Notes: generated by a model from the sequence alone, not told the origin. A stretch of DNA of 57,505 bases from Photorhabdus sp. CRCIA-P01 (GCF_003545805.1 NZ_NMQR01000029.1:1-57505), one strand, 5' to 3'. Positions 34,445 to 45,162 are shown, counted from the first letter of the stretch. Translations and numbers: made by a program.

Positions 34445-35499
34445 GATTGTGATACCCCCAAAGTGATAGTGACGCCCTGCTGACGCAAGGTCCGACCAAC
34501 CAATTTTCCTTCGCTCATCAACCAAGCGACAGGTTGCGAAACACTGCCAACCCCCACCGTCTGGCGTACAAAATCGGAAGCGGGAAAACGTTGCTCATGA
34601 AGACTTAACTCATTAACACTGAACAACTCAAACGGTACACGCCAACGCTGTGCAAGCTGATTTAGCGCTGGTTCATCCTTTTTAATGACAACACTGCCGA
34701 TGGCACGTAACGCCATCAGATCGAAATGGTTTTCCGCCATCTGCTGCTGCAATAGCTCAAGCACGGTTTGCAATGGCGTATCCCGGCGACAACCGATCCC
34801 GGCTACCACACGTTTCGGCACCAGTTTGTAAACCGGTAGAGGCAATGCCGGCAACGAATCGCGCAACGTGATACACACCAGCGCATCCAGCGCTGGCAAC
34901 GCCTCCAGACTCGCTACCGGGACAAAACCACGGGTATCAAAATGTTCACGTTCGTTAAGTAGTGATTCATCCCACCACAGCCCGACTTTCTGACCACTGA
35001 CCAGCATTTGGTTGACCACTTTCACCACATGGCGAAAATCCTGCATATCGGCATTTAACTGCGTGGCAAGCGTATCCAGCGCCGCCACCCCGTTAATATC
35101 CGTGGCGGTAGTAATCACCGGATCGGCCCCTAACAACTCTGCCAAATGGTGAGTCAATGCATTAGCGCCACCTACATGACCGGATAACAGGCTAATAACA
35201 TGCTGACCACCTTCATCAATCACTACCACGGCGGGATCATGCATTTTGTCGTTTATCAGTGGCGCAAGCATGCGTACCGTGATACCAAGCGCCGCCACTA
35301 CTACCAACGCCGAATAGTGTTTAAATGCCTCGCGCAACGTGTCGCCAAAGCTGCCATTAAAAGGCGTAAACCCCGGCTCCAGCAGCTTTTCGCTGGTAAA
35401 ACAGGTCAGCGGCAGATGTGTTCTCAACCTTTGTACTAATCTGACCCCGCCCGGCGTCAAACAGAACACAGCAATCGATTCATGCCCGGCGATATTCAT
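34438..35499 (-). CDS. cbiG: cobalt-precorrin-5A hydrolase CbiG
   Basis: Opens the delta-lactone of cobalt-precorrin-5A with release of acetaldehyde. It has 353 residues from the ATG at 35499, overlapping cbiF by 20 bases. Blocks: '[20 protein letters not shown]', '[20 protein letters not shown]', '[19 protein letters not shown]' and the C-terminal '[11 protein letters not shown]' domain. The length is close to Salmonella CbiG (351). Confidence 0.94.
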   Translation of the reverse strand: MNIAGHESIAVFCLTPGGVRLVQRLRTHLPLTCFTSEKLLEPGFTPFNGSFGDTLREAFKHYSALVVVAALGITVRMLAPLINDKMHDPAVVVIDEGGQHVISLLSGHVGGANALTHHLAELLGADPVITTATDINGVAALDTLATQLNADMQDFRHVVKVVNQMLVSGQKVGLWWDESLLNEREHFDTRGFVPVASLEALPALDALVCITLRDSLPALPLPVYKLVPKRVVAGIGCRRDTPLQTVLELLQQQMAENHFDLMALRAIGSVVIKKDEPALNQLAQRWRVPFELFSVNELSLHEQRFPASDFVRQTVGVGSVSQPVAWLMSEGKLVGRTLRQQGVTITLGVSQSC

Positions 35500-36253
35500 G
35501 GCTAAACCCCGCATCGTAGAGCTTGGAATAGTGGTACTCCTCTCCCAGGAAAGCACCGACCAGAATCAAAGCGGTTTTACGGATACCCGCTGCCTGTACT
35601 TTTTCGGTGATATCGGACAGCGTACCGCGCACGGTATGACTGTCAGCCCAAGTCGCTTTGTATATCACCACAACCGGCGTTGTGACCGGGTAACCTCCGG
35701 CCTGAAGACGTGCGACCACATGCCTCATCTTCTGCACAGAAAGGTAAATCGCCATCGAAGTCTGATGAGCAGCAAAGGATTCCAACTGTTCGAGCGGGGG
35801 CACCGGTGTACGTCCTTCAATCCGGGTAATAATCAAGCTTTGTGACACTTCCGGTACCGTGTATTCCACACCTAACTGCGCCGCGGCACCAAGAAAAGCA
35901 CTGACACCCGGTATCGAAACAAAACTGATGCCCGCATCGGTCAAAGCTTCTCCTTGTTCACGTATGGAACCGTACAGCGAGAGATCGCCGGTTTGCAATC
36001 GCACCACCAGTTTACCCGCATGTACACCATCAACCATCAGTGCAACAATCTGTTCCAACGTCAGACCGGCGCTGTCATGGCATTCAACCTCTGGCGGGCA
36101 GTAATCCAGCAGTTCGGTGTTAATCAATGAACCGGCGTAAATCACCACCTGCGCCTGCTGCAATAAACGATAGCCTTTCAGGGTGATCAACGCCTTATCA
36201 CCCGGCCCGGCACCCACAAACCAGACTTTCCGCGGATCAAAATGTTCAGACAT
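35480..36253 (-). CDS. cbiF: cobalt-precorrin-4 C11-methyltransferase CbiF
   Basis: SAM-dependent C-11 methylation. It has 257 residues, the Salmonella length. Motifs: '[20 protein letters not shown]', '[18 protein letters not shown]' and '[20 protein letters not shown]'. It overlaps cbiT by 8 bases upstream and cbiG by 20 downstream, so it is tightly coupled in the operon. Confidence 0.95.
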   Translation of the reverse strand: MSEHFDPRKVWFVGAGPGDKALITLKGYRLLQQAQVVIYAGSLINTELLDYCPPEVECHDSAGLTLEQIVALMVDGVHAGKLVVRLQTGDLSLYGSIREQGEALTDAGISFVSIPGVSAFLGAAAQLGVEYTVPEVSQSLIITRIEGRTPVPPLEQLESFAAHQTSMAIYLSVQKMRHVVARLQAGGYPVTTPVVVIYKATWADSHTVRGTLSDITEKVQAAGIRKTALILVGAFLGEEYHYSKLYDAGFSHEYRRA

Positions 36254-36815
36254 CGATCTTCTCCTTGTAACAGGAAATCAGATAAGTCGGATTATTCGGC
36301 TTGAAATAGTGACCGCTACCAAGTGATGCCAGAGTAGAGGCTTGTAGCTGTATGCACTCTAAATCACTTATCTGACACGTCCGCAAATGTGCCAGCGCGT
36401 CATTCAGGTTATTCAACAAAATGAACGTCAACACCAGACGGCCACCGGGATACATGTGATCCAGCGCCCAGTCGATCAGTGCCGTCAATTGGCCCCCACT
36501 ACCGCCAATAAATACCGCGTCTGCCATTACCTCCAATGCCAATGGCGCTTCTCCGGCGATAATCTCCACATTATGGCAACCTAGTCGTTGACGATTCTCC
36601 TCAATCAAGGCCAGTGCCGCCGGGTTGCGTTCAATAGCAGTCACGGTTAACGCCGGGAAGCGTAACGCCGCCTCCAATGCCACACTGCCCGTCCCCGTCC
36701 CCACATCAATCAATTGGCTGGCATCATTGAGTTCCAGCCGCTCCAGCGCCAATGCACGTACGGGCTCTTTGGTCATCGGCACTTTCTGTCCGCGCAAAAA
36801 TTCATCATCTCTCAT
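36246..36815 (-). CDS. cbiT: cobalt-precorrin-6B C15-methyltransferase (decarboxylating) CbiT
   Basis: Methylates C-15 and decarboxylates the C-12 acetate. It has 189 residues. It has a Rossmann-type SAM site ('[20 protein letters not shown]' near 36-55) unlike the other cbi methylases, plus '[20 protein letters not shown]'. The start overlaps the cbiE end by 11 bases. In many bacteria CbiE and CbiT are fused; here they are separate genes. Confidence 0.94.
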   Translation of the reverse strand: MRDDEFLRGQKVPMTKEPVRALALERLELNDASQLIDVGTGTGSVALEAALRFPALTVTAIERNPAALALIEENRQRLGCHNVEIIAGEAPLALEVMADAVFIGGSGGQLTALIDWALDHMYPGGRLVLTFILLNNLNDALAHLRTCQISDLECIQLQASTLASLGSGHYFKPNNPTYLISCYKEKIDV

Positions 36816-37407
36816 TTAGGATCACCACCACATTCATGTCATAGTCAGTCGCCACCGCTTCCGGCCGCAGACGGTGAATACGCTCATTAGGCAAAGAGAG
36901 GTTTTCACCAATAATCAATGTACGGCTCAGGCCACGCGCAATAATGGCCTCCGCAATTGCCCGCGGGCCGACGCGCCCATCAGTTACCATGCCTACTTTG
37001 TCGTGTTGCAGAAGCCAGCCAAAATCCGGGGTACGCCCGTGACTGCTGGTCAGATAGATATCGTTCATATCCAGTGCAGCTTTGGCACACAGATACTGAA
37101 TTGAGCTGATACCCGGAATAATGCGCAGATCATCTGCGGTAAAATATTCAGACAATAATTTACCAATGCCATATAACAACGGGTCACCAGACGCTAATAC
37201 CACAATCCGGCGTGTGCTGTTGTTCTGTAACCAAGCAAGCAAACTGGCAAGATCAGCATCCAGTACCCGGGTTTCGTGAGTGACACCGCTAAATATCTCC
37301 AGATGGCGTCTACCGCCGACCAATACCTCCGCCTCAGTGATATAGTGCTGTGCCTGTGGTATCAGATACGCAGTATCGCCGGGACCAATTCCCACTACAG
37401 TGATCAT
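36805..37407 (-). CDS. cbiE: cobalt-precorrin-7 C5-methyltransferase CbiE
   Basis: SAM-dependent C-5 methylation. It has 200 residues. Motifs: '[18 protein letters not shown]', '[18 protein letters not shown]' and '[20 protein letters not shown]'. The start overlaps the cbiD stop (ATGA). Confidence 0.94.
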   Translation of the reverse strand: MITVVGIGPGDTAYLIPQAQHYITEAEVLVGGRRHLEIFSGVTHETRVLDADLASLLAWLQNNSTRRIVVLASGDPLLYGIGKLLSEYFTADDLRIIPGISSIQYLCAKAALDMNDIYLTSSHGRTPDFGWLLQHDKVGMVTDGRVGPRAIAEAIIARGLSRTLIIGENLSLPNERIHRLRPEAVATDYDMNVVVILNER

Positions 37408-38540
37408 CGCATTGCCTCCAAAATGTCATTCAATGGGCGACTGGTGCCAAGTATCTGATTATCAAAGGAGAACATGATGGCATCACAACGCGGAGGGTTA
37501 ACCGCGAAACGCAACATTTCACTCATTCGTTCACAAATGCGTTCAGCGATACGGTCATAAACCGCTTGCAAGCCGTGTTCTGCAATCAGTTCCATTGCGG
37601 CTTCCGTGGTATCGCAATGACTCACCTCTAACAGCAGTGCCTGCGACGCCCCCATCAGTGCCAGATAAGCAATCAACGTTTCCATGCGACCATCAGCAAT
37701 ATGACTGTGGGTATGGAAAATTCCCGCAGCCACTTTCACCAGTTTGCCGGGATGCCCCACCAACATGATATGGCGGAACCCAAGCCGTACCGCTTCCTGC
37801 AACATGTAACCCACGAAGTTACTCATAGTTACCACTAGCTGACCATCAAGCCCCAATTGTTCACGCACAAAACGTTCACCATGATTGCCGGGCACCAGAA
37901 TGACCTTTTCAGCCCCCGCTGAACGTTTCATTTCTAGCTCTATTGCCAATGAGCGTTTCCAACTCTCTTCCGACATTGGCGTGACGATACCGGTGGTACC
38001 AATGATGGAAATGCCACCTAGTATCCCCAATCGCCCGTTGTAAGTTTTCTTTGCCCGCTCTTCACCTTCCGGCGCGAAAATTTCCACCTCCGCGCCCCGT
38101 AAAGGACCGATAGCTTCGCGTACCGCTGCCTCAATGGTCTGACGCGGTGTACGATTAATAGCCGGGTTACCTACCGGTAATCCGACACCCTTACGGGTCA
38201 CCGTGCCAACACCTTCCCCGCCCCGCAGATGGATCTCACCGTGATCGCACAAGGTGACACGAGCAAAAATCAGCATGCCATGAGTGGCATCCACATCGTC
38301 GCCACCGTCTTTACGGATAGCGGCGGTCGCCTGCTGGCCTTCAATCAGCGGCTGCTCAACGTTAAGGCGCAATGTCACACCAGAAGGAGTAACAATAGAA
38401 ACATGATCAATAACTTGCTGACGCAGTACCATTAATGCGGCAACCTTGGCGGCAGCGGTAGCACAGGAACCGGTGGTATAACCTTTGCGATACTGCTTAC
38501 CGTTGTGCCAGATGCTGTCTAGTTGCATCGTATCGCTCAT
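37404..38540 (-). CDS. cbiD: cobalt-precorrin-5B C1-methyltransferase CbiD
   Basis: Methylates C-1 after lactone opening. It has 378 residues (Salmonella 379). Family blocks: '[20 protein letters not shown]' near 18, '[20 protein letters not shown]', '[20 protein letters not shown]' and '[20 protein letters not shown]'. The start overlaps the cbiC stop (ATGA). Confidence 0.96.
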   Translation of the reverse strand: MSDTMQLDSIWHNGKQYRKGYTTGSCATAAAKVAALMVLRQQVIDHVSIVTPSGVTLRLNVEQPLIEGQQATAAIRKDGGDDVDATHGMLIFARVTLCDHGEIHLRGGEGVGTVTRKGVGLPVGNPAINRTPRQTIEAAVREAIGPLRGAEVEIFAPEGEERAKKTYNGRLGILGGISIIGTTGIVTPMSEESWKRSLAIELEMKRSAGAEKVILVPGNHGERFVREQLGLDGQLVVTMSNFVGYMLQEAVRLGFRHIMLVGHPGKLVKVAAGIFHTHSHIADGRMETLIAYLALMGASQALLLEVSHCDTTEAAMELIAEHGLQAVYDRIAERICERMSEMLRFAVNPPRCDAIMFSFDNQILGTSRPLNDILEAMR

Positions 38541-39175
38541 TGTGCCTCCTGCAACCGGTACAGAATGGCATTGATAATCGCCGCCGCGATATTACTTCCC
38601 CCTTTACGGCCCGCGGCTGCAATACAAGGCAATTCGCTTTGCATCAACGCCGCTTTCGATTCCGCCGCGCCGACAAAACCAACAGGCACCCCAACCACCG
38701 CCAATGGTGAAGCCTGCCTTTCCAGCAAGCGGAACAGAGCGGTTGGAGCGTTACCGAACACGAAGATTTTGTCACCTTCTTCCGCCAGTGCGATATCCAC
38801 CGCTGCCATAGAACGGGTAATACCCTGTGCTTTCGCCATCGTTACCACACGTGGATCACTGATATAACAACGGCATTCACAGCCCATTTGCTGTAACAAC
38901 GCTTTATTGATACCGGACAGAGCCATCGTGGTATCGGTATACAGAATGCACCCCCGGCGCAATGCCGCTGTAATACGAGTCAGCACATCCGGTGAAAACC
39001 ACAAAATATCCAACCAGTCAAAATCTGCGGTAGTGTGGATCACCCGTTTAATCACCGCTTCCTGCATCTCATCAACAAAACGATAATCGGGGCGCTCACT
39101 GGCAATAATATCGCCAATGATTGCAAAGCTATTCTGTTCAATTTGCTGAGGTTTCTGGAGATAGTTCATATTCAT
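38537..39175 (-). CDS. cbiC: cobalt-precorrin-8 methylmutase CbiC
   Basis: A 1,5-methyl shift yielding cobyrinic acid. It has 212 residues. The catalytic histidine lies in '[20 protein letters not shown]', with '[15 protein letters not shown]' and '[18 protein letters not shown]' following. A start two codons later (ATG at 39169) has better Shine-Dalgarno spacing and is equally possible. It lies 9 bases after cbiB. Confidence 0.95.
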   Translation of the reverse strand: MNMNYLQKPQQIEQNSFAIIGDIIASERPDYRFVDEMQEAVIKRVIHTTADFDWLDILWFSPDVLTRITAALRRGCILYTDTTMALSGINKALLQQMGCECRCYISDPRVVTMAKAQGITRSMAAVDIALAEEGDKIFVFGNAPTALFRLLERQASPLAVVGVPVGFVGAAESKAALMQSELPCIAAAGRKGGSNIAAAIINAILYRLQEAQ

Positions 39176-39184
39176 TGCCCTTTT

Positions 39185-40144
39185 CTAAGCCATGCCGACC
39201 AACAGTAAGCGCAACAGCGCAAACAACAGTAAGGCCAGTTGCGAAGCTATCATCATCAAATGGATGCTGAGCGGGATATCCGTCAGCGCGATTTCACGGC
39301 GTTCATCACCAATCCAGGGTTTATCTACCCGTTCACCAAAGTAGTCATTCGGACCACCAAGGCGAATACCCAAAGCTCCGGCAATCGTCGCTTCCGGCCA
39401 GCCACAGTTAGGGCTGGTATGCTGATAACGATCGCGCCAGCCAATACGCAGTGCCTGGCGAAAATCAAGCCGGATAAACCAAGCCGCCGCACTCAATAAC
39501 AGCCAACTCAACCGCGCCGGTAACCAATTCGCCAAATCATCCATGCGAGCAGAAACATACCCAATGGCGCGGTATTCCTGAGTTTTGTACCCCACCATTG
39601 AATCAAGGGTGTTAATCGCTTTATAAGCCATTGCCAACGGCGCACCACCAATCATCAAAAAAAACAGTGGAGCAATAACCCCATCAACGCTGTTTTCCGC
39701 CACCGTCTCCACTACTGCGCGCGTGATTTGTGGTGCATCCAGTTGAGAAGTATCGCGCCCGACAATCCATGACAATTGCTGGCGACTCTCATCCAATGAG
39801 CCCTGTTGTAATACGCCATGTACCTTTAGCGCAGTGTCACTCAGACAACGGCCTGCCAACAGGGTATAAATCATCCACACTTCGACCAGCCAGCCGACCC
39901 AAGGATGAATGGAGTTCATCAACCACAGACATCCCCAACTCACCAACCAAGTCAGCCCAACAACCACTATCCATAGCCCTGCTCCACCGACTTTCAATGC
40001 ACGTTCACTGTGACAACAGCGCCGGACCGCCCGTTGTACCAGAGAGATCAGCTTACCAATCCAACGCACCGGATGAGGCCAATGTGGTGGATCACCTAAC
40101 CAGCTATCGAGCAAGAAAGCAGCAAACCAGGCAGCAAGTGTCAC
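39185..40144 (-). CDS. cbiB: adenosylcobinamide-phosphate synthase CbiB
   Basis: A membrane protein that attaches aminopropanol (or its phosphate, made by CobD) to adenosylcobyric acid. It has 319 residues, the Salmonella length, starting at GTG in an overlap with the cbiA stop. Family marks: 'LLDSWLGDPPHWPHPVRWIG' near the N-terminus, 'SQLDAPQITRAVVETVAENS' near 135, 'DGVIAPLFFLMIGGAPLAMA' and 'PNCGWPEATIAGALGIRLGG'. Several hydrophobic segments fit an inner-membrane location. Confidence 0.96.
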   Translation of the reverse strand: MTLAAWFAAFLLDSWLGDPPHWPHPVRWIGKLISLVQRAVRRCCHSERALKVGGAGLWIVVVGLTWLVSWGCLWLMNSIHPWVGWLVEVWMIYTLLAGRCLSDTALKVHGVLQQGSLDESRQQLSWIVGRDTSQLDAPQITRAVVETVAENSVDGVIAPLFFLMIGGAPLAMAYKAINTLDSMVGYKTQEYRAIGYVSARMDDLANWLPARLSWLLLSAAAWFIRLDFRQALRIGWRDRYQHTSPNCGWPEATIAGALGIRLGGPNDYFGERVDKPWIGDERREIALTDIPLSIHLMMIASQLALLLFALLRLLLVGMA

Positions 40145-41523
40145 AATAGCCTCCTTGCAGACCTCAACCAGCGATCAAGCAGACTAGGACGCTGAGCAAA
40201 ATGGATATGAAGATAACTGGCTAGCGTTTGCTGTACCTGATAGCCTCCGGCCCATTGCTGGATTACCATCCCGTCACGCCATTTAGTACAGTCAAAAACC
40301 GAGGGCACTGAGCTGATAAAATCAGAATAATGAAACTCGTGGCCCCGTAAAATCTCACCTTCCGCAGCCAGCAAAGTGTCAACACGGGCCTGGGCCTGAC
40401 AGTAACCAAAGCGTATCAACCGCGTCCCCATATGGCTTTCCCCCGGCAGAATACCGGCCATCAGGTGGCTCGCTCCCTCTCCGTCGGTCAACGATTTGCC
40501 AAGGTACATCAGACCACCGCATTCAGCATAAATGGGAACTTGACGGCAATGCGCATCCTGTAAAGCTTCCCGCATGGCACTATTGGCAGCCAATTGAGCG
40601 GCATATATTTCCGGGTAGCCACCACCGAGATAAATCATCTGACAATCGGGTAAACGGCGATCATGCAGTGGACTAAAACGGTGAATACGTACCCCCACCC
40701 GTTCCAACATCTCCAGATTATCTGGGTAATAAAAATTAAAGGCTTCATCATCCGCCAATGCCAGCGTCAAGCCATCAGCCAATGCGGGATCAGGCAATAA
40801 TGGAGCCTCACCCTCCGGTAAAGCAGGACAGTCACAAAGCGCCAACAGACGATCAAGATTGATATGCGCCTCCACCTGCTGAGCCAGCCGCTGCCAGCGA
40901 GCATCATTGTCCACCTGCTCTTGGGCAGGAATAAGACCAAGATGACGAGACGGTAACGACACATCCTTCATCACAGGCAGACGCCCTAGCACCGGAACAC
41001 CACAATAATGTTCAATCGCATGACGAATAAGTTCGAAATGATTTTCAGAATTGACGCGGTTAACAATGACGCCCGCAATCGTGAGAGAGGGATCAAAACG
41101 ACAAAAACCCAGAACAGTTGCGGCAACAGAAGTCGATACTGCCTTACCATCCACCAACAAAATCACCGGGCATCCCAACTGCTTAGCCATTGCCGCGCTA
41201 CTGCAATAGTTTGGGTTGGTACCATAACCATCATACAACCCCATCACACCTTCGATGACCGCTACATCTACATGACGCATATGCTGATTATAAAGACCAT
41301 TAAGCGTCGCTGTTGGCAACATGAATGCATCAAGATTACGAGATGCCACGCCACACACAGAGCTGTGCCAGCCGCTGTCCAGATAATCTGGTCCCACTTT
41401 AAACGGCTGGACAGTCAACCCTCTCAACATCAATGCCCGCAAAATGCCAAGGGTAACAGTCGTCTTACCACAGCCACTACCCGTACCCGCGATAACAAAT
41501 GCCTTCCTACCTGACCATTGCAT
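40141..41523 (-). CDS. cbiA: cobyrinic acid a,c-diamide synthase CbiA
   Basis: Glutamine-dependent amidation of the a and c acetates. It has 460 residues from the ATG at 41523 (68 upstream codons run through the riboswitch and are not coding). The N-terminal ATPase has 'FVIAGTGSGCGKTTVTLGIL'. The C-terminal glutaminase has 'VPIYAECGGLMYLGKSLTDG' (Cys) and 'GHEFHYSDF' (His). It is the first gene of the leftward operon that runs without a break to cobS. Confidence 0.96.
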   Translation of the reverse strand: MQWSGRKAFVIAGTGSGCGKTTVTLGILRALMLRGLTVQPFKVGPDYLDSGWHSSVCGVASRNLDAFMLPTATLNGLYNQHMRHVDVAVIEGVMGLYDGYGTNPNYCSSAAMAKQLGCPVILLVDGKAVSTSVAATVLGFCRFDPSLTIAGVIVNRVNSENHFELIRHAIEHYCGVPVLGRLPVMKDVSLPSRHLGLIPAQEQVDNDARWQRLAQQVEAHINLDRLLALCDCPALPEGEAPLLPDPALADGLTLALADDEAFNFYYPDNLEMLERVGVRIHRFSPLHDRRLPDCQMIYLGGGYPEIYAAQLAANSAMREALQDAHCRQVPIYAECGGLMYLGKSLTDGEGASHLMAGILPGESHMGTRLIRFGYCQAQARVDTLLAAEGEILRGHEFHYSDFISSVPSVFDCTKWRDGMVIQQWAGGYQVQQTLASYLHIHFAQRPSLLDRWLRSARRLL

Positions 41524-41638
41524 AGAAAATTCCCGATATGTCGATCGGAAAAGGAGTGCCCATAAGACGTGCCAACACTGCGCACACCACTTGGATGACA
41601 ACTCGCTTCCCACCGAAGGAGTTAATGTCTCGTGCCTG

Positions 41639-41787
41639 TCAGGTCGGTCTTCTGGCTTAGCGTCATCCTTCCCCGCAACCTTCCCAGTCTTTCCGACCAG
41701 TGGCATCAGCGGAGTTGTCAGCATCACAGCAGCGGGGGCTGCGGAGGATTTTCACCTCCTTCCCAACCACACCATTAAGGTGCGGTA
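41639..41787 (-). promoter_or_regulatory. cobalamin (adenosylcobalamin) riboswitch
   Basis: Reading the minus strand, the conserved core is present in order: GGTTGGGAAGGAGGTG, AAAATCCTCC, GCAGCCCCCGC-TGCTGTGATG, the B12 box GCCACTG (41698-41704), GGGAAGG, and the closing AAGCCAGAAGACCG. It lies 116 bases before cbiA. It should lower cbi/cob expression when adenosylcobalamin is plentiful; the expression platform in 41524-41638 was not resolved. Confidence 0.93.
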
Positions 41788-41804
41788 TTAACCCAACGGC
41801 GGTT

Positions 41805-41931
41805 TATACCCTTCATCTTTCAAGCTGCTGCTTTGTTGGCGACTTTCACTCACCCCAGTCACATCGTTATCTATGCTCTTGGGGATTCGTTCACTTGCCG
41901 CCTCGCTGCAACTCGAAATCTATTAGGTTTA
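41805..41931 (+). repeat. 127-bp imperfect-palindrome repeat, copy 4
   Basis: Same length and orientation as the other three. The right end is AGGTTTA instead of AGGTATA, and the middle has ATCGTTAT and CTCTTGGGG variants, so the hairpin is weaker. It lies 18 bases upstream of the riboswitch, between it and any upstream cbi promoter. Confidence 0.85.
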
Positions 41932-41959
41932 TTTATTTTTAACGCGGTCTACTTTTCAA
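41931..41959 (-). promoter_or_regulatory. possible cbi operon promoter
   Basis: On the minus strand: TTGAAA (41954-41959), a 17-bp spacer and ATAAAT (41931-41936). The start would fall inside the right end of repeat copy 4, so the repeat would be part of the leader ahead of the riboswitch. Weak hexamers; a single prediction. Confidence 0.3.
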
Positions 41960-42174
41960 GTTATTAAATTATTAGATAACTAATGATATATATTCACTTT
42001 TACCATAATAACCTTATTAAACTCATTGAATTAAAATGCAGATTAAATATATATTTCCCACACCAATAAAACGGCTAATTTTATTATTTTCGGCGATAAA
42101 CTTATGCAATTCATAACAAAAATCACCGTCAATCTGATGACAAAGATAGTAACAACACCGCAACAGATTAATCG

Positions 42175-42188
42175 TTGATCATAATCAA
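42175..42188. promoter_or_regulatory. perfect FNR box upstream of dmsD
   Basis: TTGATCATAATCAA matches the FNR consensus TTGATnnnnATCAA exactly. A TATGAT -10 (42213-42218) lies so that the box centre is about 42 bases before the predicted start, the class II activator position. It predicts oxygen-limited induction of dmsD. Confidence 0.75.
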
Positions 42189-42281
42189 CTATCTATTCAT
42201 AACATATAAGCTTATGATGTTGTTTATCGTAAAATCACTGCTTACATCATCTGTATAACCCAATCACAACGAGAACTGCTA

Positions 42282-42878
42282 ATGTTATTAGATACCGCCG
42301 TCCCTCGCATTATTGGCGCCTGTTTTTATTACTCACCGAAATCAGAACAAGTCCGCCCGCTAATTCCATTGCTTGTCGATATTGATAAATTATTTCCCTG
42401 GTCAGATAACTGCAAAATAGAAAATCTGACGAAAAAGCTCGCTAGCTTCTCGGCCGAATCTCTACAATATGACTACTCCATCCTATTCGAAGGGCAAGGT
42501 GTTATGCCAGCCCCACCTTGGGGCTCGGTTTATTTGGACAGAGAAAACGCATTATCCGGTGAAAGTACGCTGGCTTACCGGGAATTTCTGGCAAAACAGA
42601 ATATCGCCATGTCCAGTGAACAACGGGAACCCGAAGATCAATTCGGTCTGATGCTACTGGCCTTAGTTTATATTTTAGAACAAGGGCATAAACCTGCCGC
42701 CCGCACCCTGTTGGAACAGCATTTACTGCCATGGGCCTACCGTTATCTGGAATTAGTTCAGACAACTAAACTGGAAAATGATTTTTATTCCATTTTGGCG
42801 ACTATGACTATTGACTATTTAAAAACATTGCAAACTGAATTGAAACTCATTCCGACAAAGCTAGAATTATTTCGCTAA
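42282..42878 (+). CDS. dmsD: Tat proofreading chaperone DmsD (TorD/DmsD family)
   Basis: A 198-residue cytoplasmic chaperone that binds the twin-arginine signal of a molybdoenzyme such as DmsA until cofactor loading is complete. The diagnostic block 'PAPPWGSVYLDRENALSGES' lies near 78-97, followed by 'EPEDQFGLMLLALVYILE' and a C-terminus ending LFR as in E. coli DmsD. No dmsABC genes accompany it in the window, so its client must be encoded elsewhere. A perfect FNR box lies upstream. Confidence 0.88.
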   Translation: MLLDTAVPRIIGACFYYSPKSEQVRPLIPLLVDIDKLFPWSDNCKIENLTKKLASFSAESLQYDYSILFEGQGVMPAPPWGSVYLDRENALSGESTLAYREFLAKQNIAMSSEQREPEDQFGLMLLALVYILEQGHKPAARTLLEQHLLPWAYRYLELVQTTKLENDFYSILATMTIDYLKTLQTELKLIPTKLELFR

Positions 42879-43300
42879 CACATTTATTATTCTACAATCA
42901 ATGCTCCGGGTAATAAATTTAGTAACAACGAATAAATATACATTCTCCCGGAGTTCAACGCTCATTTAATCAACTTATCCTTTATCACAACGAATTTATA
43001 CCAGAAAAACCTTTATAGCCCGCTCTCGTTCCATTGAACGTTATAGCCCTATTGCAGTATATAAAACTATTTAGCTGATTTTTATGTTATTTATTATTGG
43101 CTCTGGATAACAGGCACCCAATAGAATGATTTTATGCGCTAAAAAAACTGTCTATTAATTCATAAATTAATAAACATTAAATACTCATATAGAGGATTTA
43201 TTAAAGCTCTAAAAGACTCTTAGCGATAATTTTTTCTTCATTGAATGTCTGTTTCCATTACATGGAAAGATTAAAAATGTAAACAACATGAGGTAAAAAC
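42879..43300. other. gene-free spacer before the protease gene
   Basis: About 420 bases of AT-rich DNA without a supported gene. It presumably holds the protease promoter. Nothing else is recognised. Confidence 0.4.
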
Positions 43301-44815
43301 ATGAGAAAAACCTTTTTAGCTACACTTATTACAGGGATTATGTCAACAAGTTGTTTCGTACAAGCACTTCCCGAAAATAACAACGAACATCTTGCTGATC
43401 TGCAAGACAATACCAGCAACGAAGCTCCACTATTAAAATCTACCGATCCGGGTGCTGAGCGATTTAAGCATGTGGGAAAACTAAGCGGTCGTGGTCTGTG
43501 TACCGCGACACTTATTGCCGGTTCAGAAACCCCTGATGCCAATCAACAAGCCCTTATTCTCTCCGCAGGCCATTGTTTTGACTCTTCATTAGATACTAAT
43601 GAAGTCGTGATTGATCAACCTGTAGGTCCTGGATGGACATACACCCCAAATTACTTTATTGACTTAATCAATAAACACCAACCTGTTGGTGTTGATAGGG
43701 TTTTATACGCAACCATGAAAGGCGGTGACCTTGCGGTTTTCAGACTTAAAGCAACTTATGGTGAGTTGGCAAATCGCGGAATACTGCCGGTAACTTTACA
43801 AAAAGATTATGCACCATCAGTAAGTCAGCCGATTGAACTTGCTCACATTCCGGCCAATGGCATAGCGGGTGATAAACGCTATCTACGCTATTCGGCTTGC
43901 TCCATTACTGGAAAAACTCCTCTCGTGTATGAAGGTACATGGGCTTGGTCTCCGGCCGTTTCTGTTGATTGCGCCGGTGTTGCGGGAGGAACTTCTGGTT
44001 CACCGGTTATATTGAAAGATCAACCCCAGATAATTGGTGTATTAAATACCACCGTCGATCGAAATTACACGGGTTGTGGTCTTAATCGGCCTTGTGAGTT
44101 AGTTAAGGATAAAGGTTTTTCACGTGAAGGTGACAGTTATTACATTCCTGTTGATAAAATTGCACGTGCATTTACCCCTGATGGAAAACTGGATTTAAGT
44201 CAATTTGATGATGGAAAAGGGATCACTATTAACGCTGGTGGCTCACTGATTACTAAGAGCACAGTTAACAACAAGCCTGCCACTTGGAATTTACATCTTG
44301 AGGAGCAGGGTTTTGATAATATTCGCTATAAAGGAGGACTTGCGAGTAATATTGATTGTTCAGATCCTGAAGGATACAGCAAACCTATTCCAGTCACTAC
44401 ACAACCGCTGGATAAACTTACCGTTCCTTCCAAAGAAGGGATTTACGCTATGTGTGTCATTGGACAACATTCTGCCAATAAACACTGGCAGAGTACGTCT
44501 AACGCATCAATAAAATTACGTGAAATTGATGACACACCTCCGACAATAAAACCAACAACAAGATTAGTTTTTGAAACAGAAGATAGTTGGATTGTTGATC
44601 CTATTTTTAACGTCTATGAAATTGTTGACTTACGTGTAAAATCAGGTCCATTAAAATCCACAAAATGCGACGATGACACAGGTTACTCTATTTATAGAAG
44701 AATCCCGATTTCTCTTAAAAAGAAAGATTCCCCAGTACGCTTTTGTGTATATGGATTGGATCAGGCGGATAATAAAGGCCCAATAGATTATCGTGATTTT
44801 GGTGTTAAGAAATAA
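43301..44815 (+). CDS. secreted trypsin-like serine protease
   Basis: A 504-residue exported protease. Residues 1-22 are a signal peptide (hydrophobic stretch then SCFVQA). The peptidase domain has His91 in 'LSAGHC', Asp143 in 'GGDLAVFRL' and Ser232 in 'GGTSGSPVIL', the last motif closer to glutamyl-endopeptidase-like S1 members than to GDSGGP trypsins. Cysteines are abundant (for example C200/C224, C258/C263 by motif). Residues from about 300 to 504 form an extra beta-rich C-terminal region of unknown role. It has its own terminator and stands alone. An extracellular virulence or nutritional role is plausible for an insect pathogen (inference). Confidence 0.85.
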   Translation: MRKTFLATLITGIMSTSCFVQALPENNNEHLADLQDNTSNEAPLLKSTDPGAERFKHVGKLSGRGLCTATLIAGSETPDANQQALILSAGHCFDSSLDTNEVVIDQPVGPGWTYTPNYFIDLINKHQPVGVDRVLYATMKGGDLAVFRLKATYGELANRGILPVTLQKDYAPSVSQPIELAHIPANGIAGDKRYLRYSACSITGKTPLVYEGTWAWSPAVSVDCAGVAGGTSGSPVILKDQPQIIGVLNTTVDRNYTGCGLNRPCELVKDKGFSREGDSYYIPVDKIARAFTPDGKLDLSQFDDGKGITINAGGSLITKSTVNNKPATWNLHLEEQGFDNIRYKGGLASNIDCSDPEGYSKPIPVTTQPLDKLTVPSKEGIYAMCVIGQHSANKHWQSTSNASIKLREIDDTPPTIKPTTRLVFETEDSWIVDPIFNVYEIVDLRVKSGPLKSTKCDDDTGYSIYRRIPISLKKKDSPVRFCVYGLDQADNKGPIDYRDFGVKK

Positions 44816-44827
44816 GTCTTTAAAATT

Positions 44828-44851
44828 GGCCAGCGTTTGCTGGCCTTTTTT
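44828..44851 (+). terminator. terminator of the protease gene
   Basis: GGCCAGC (44828-44834), a GTTT loop, GCTGGCC (44839-44845), then a T-run. It lies 12 bases after the stop codon. Confidence 0.88.
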
Positions 44852-45162
44852 ATCTCCACTGATAAATATAAAATACGAATTATACTGACGACACTAAGGA
44901 TTCAAGATAACAACTAATTAATGGAGAAAATAAATATTTTATGTAATCAAGCAACACCTATTAATATCTATAAAAATATCCTTTATACGTATTAGATGTG
45001 ATAGAAATCAGACATATCCATGAGTCAAGTAATATCCAAAATGACGATTTGCAGAAGAAATTATTAACTTAATATCCTATGAAGACGATCTTATGGATGA
45101 TAGTTAGCTCACAAAAATCACTTGTTGAGGTTTCAAATAATTTCATTAAAGGAGCCTGTAAC
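44852..45162. other. gene-free spacer
   Basis: About 310 bases of AT-rich DNA. No gene or structured element is recognised. Confidence 0.4.

Noticed and set aside
35339-35845. 168-codon plus-strand ORF opposite cbiG/cbiF
   Set aside because: Antisense to two strongly supported cbi genes; composition is that of a shadow frame in GC-richer coding DNA. The same applies to 41008-41514, 33773-34180, 39730-40149 and others.
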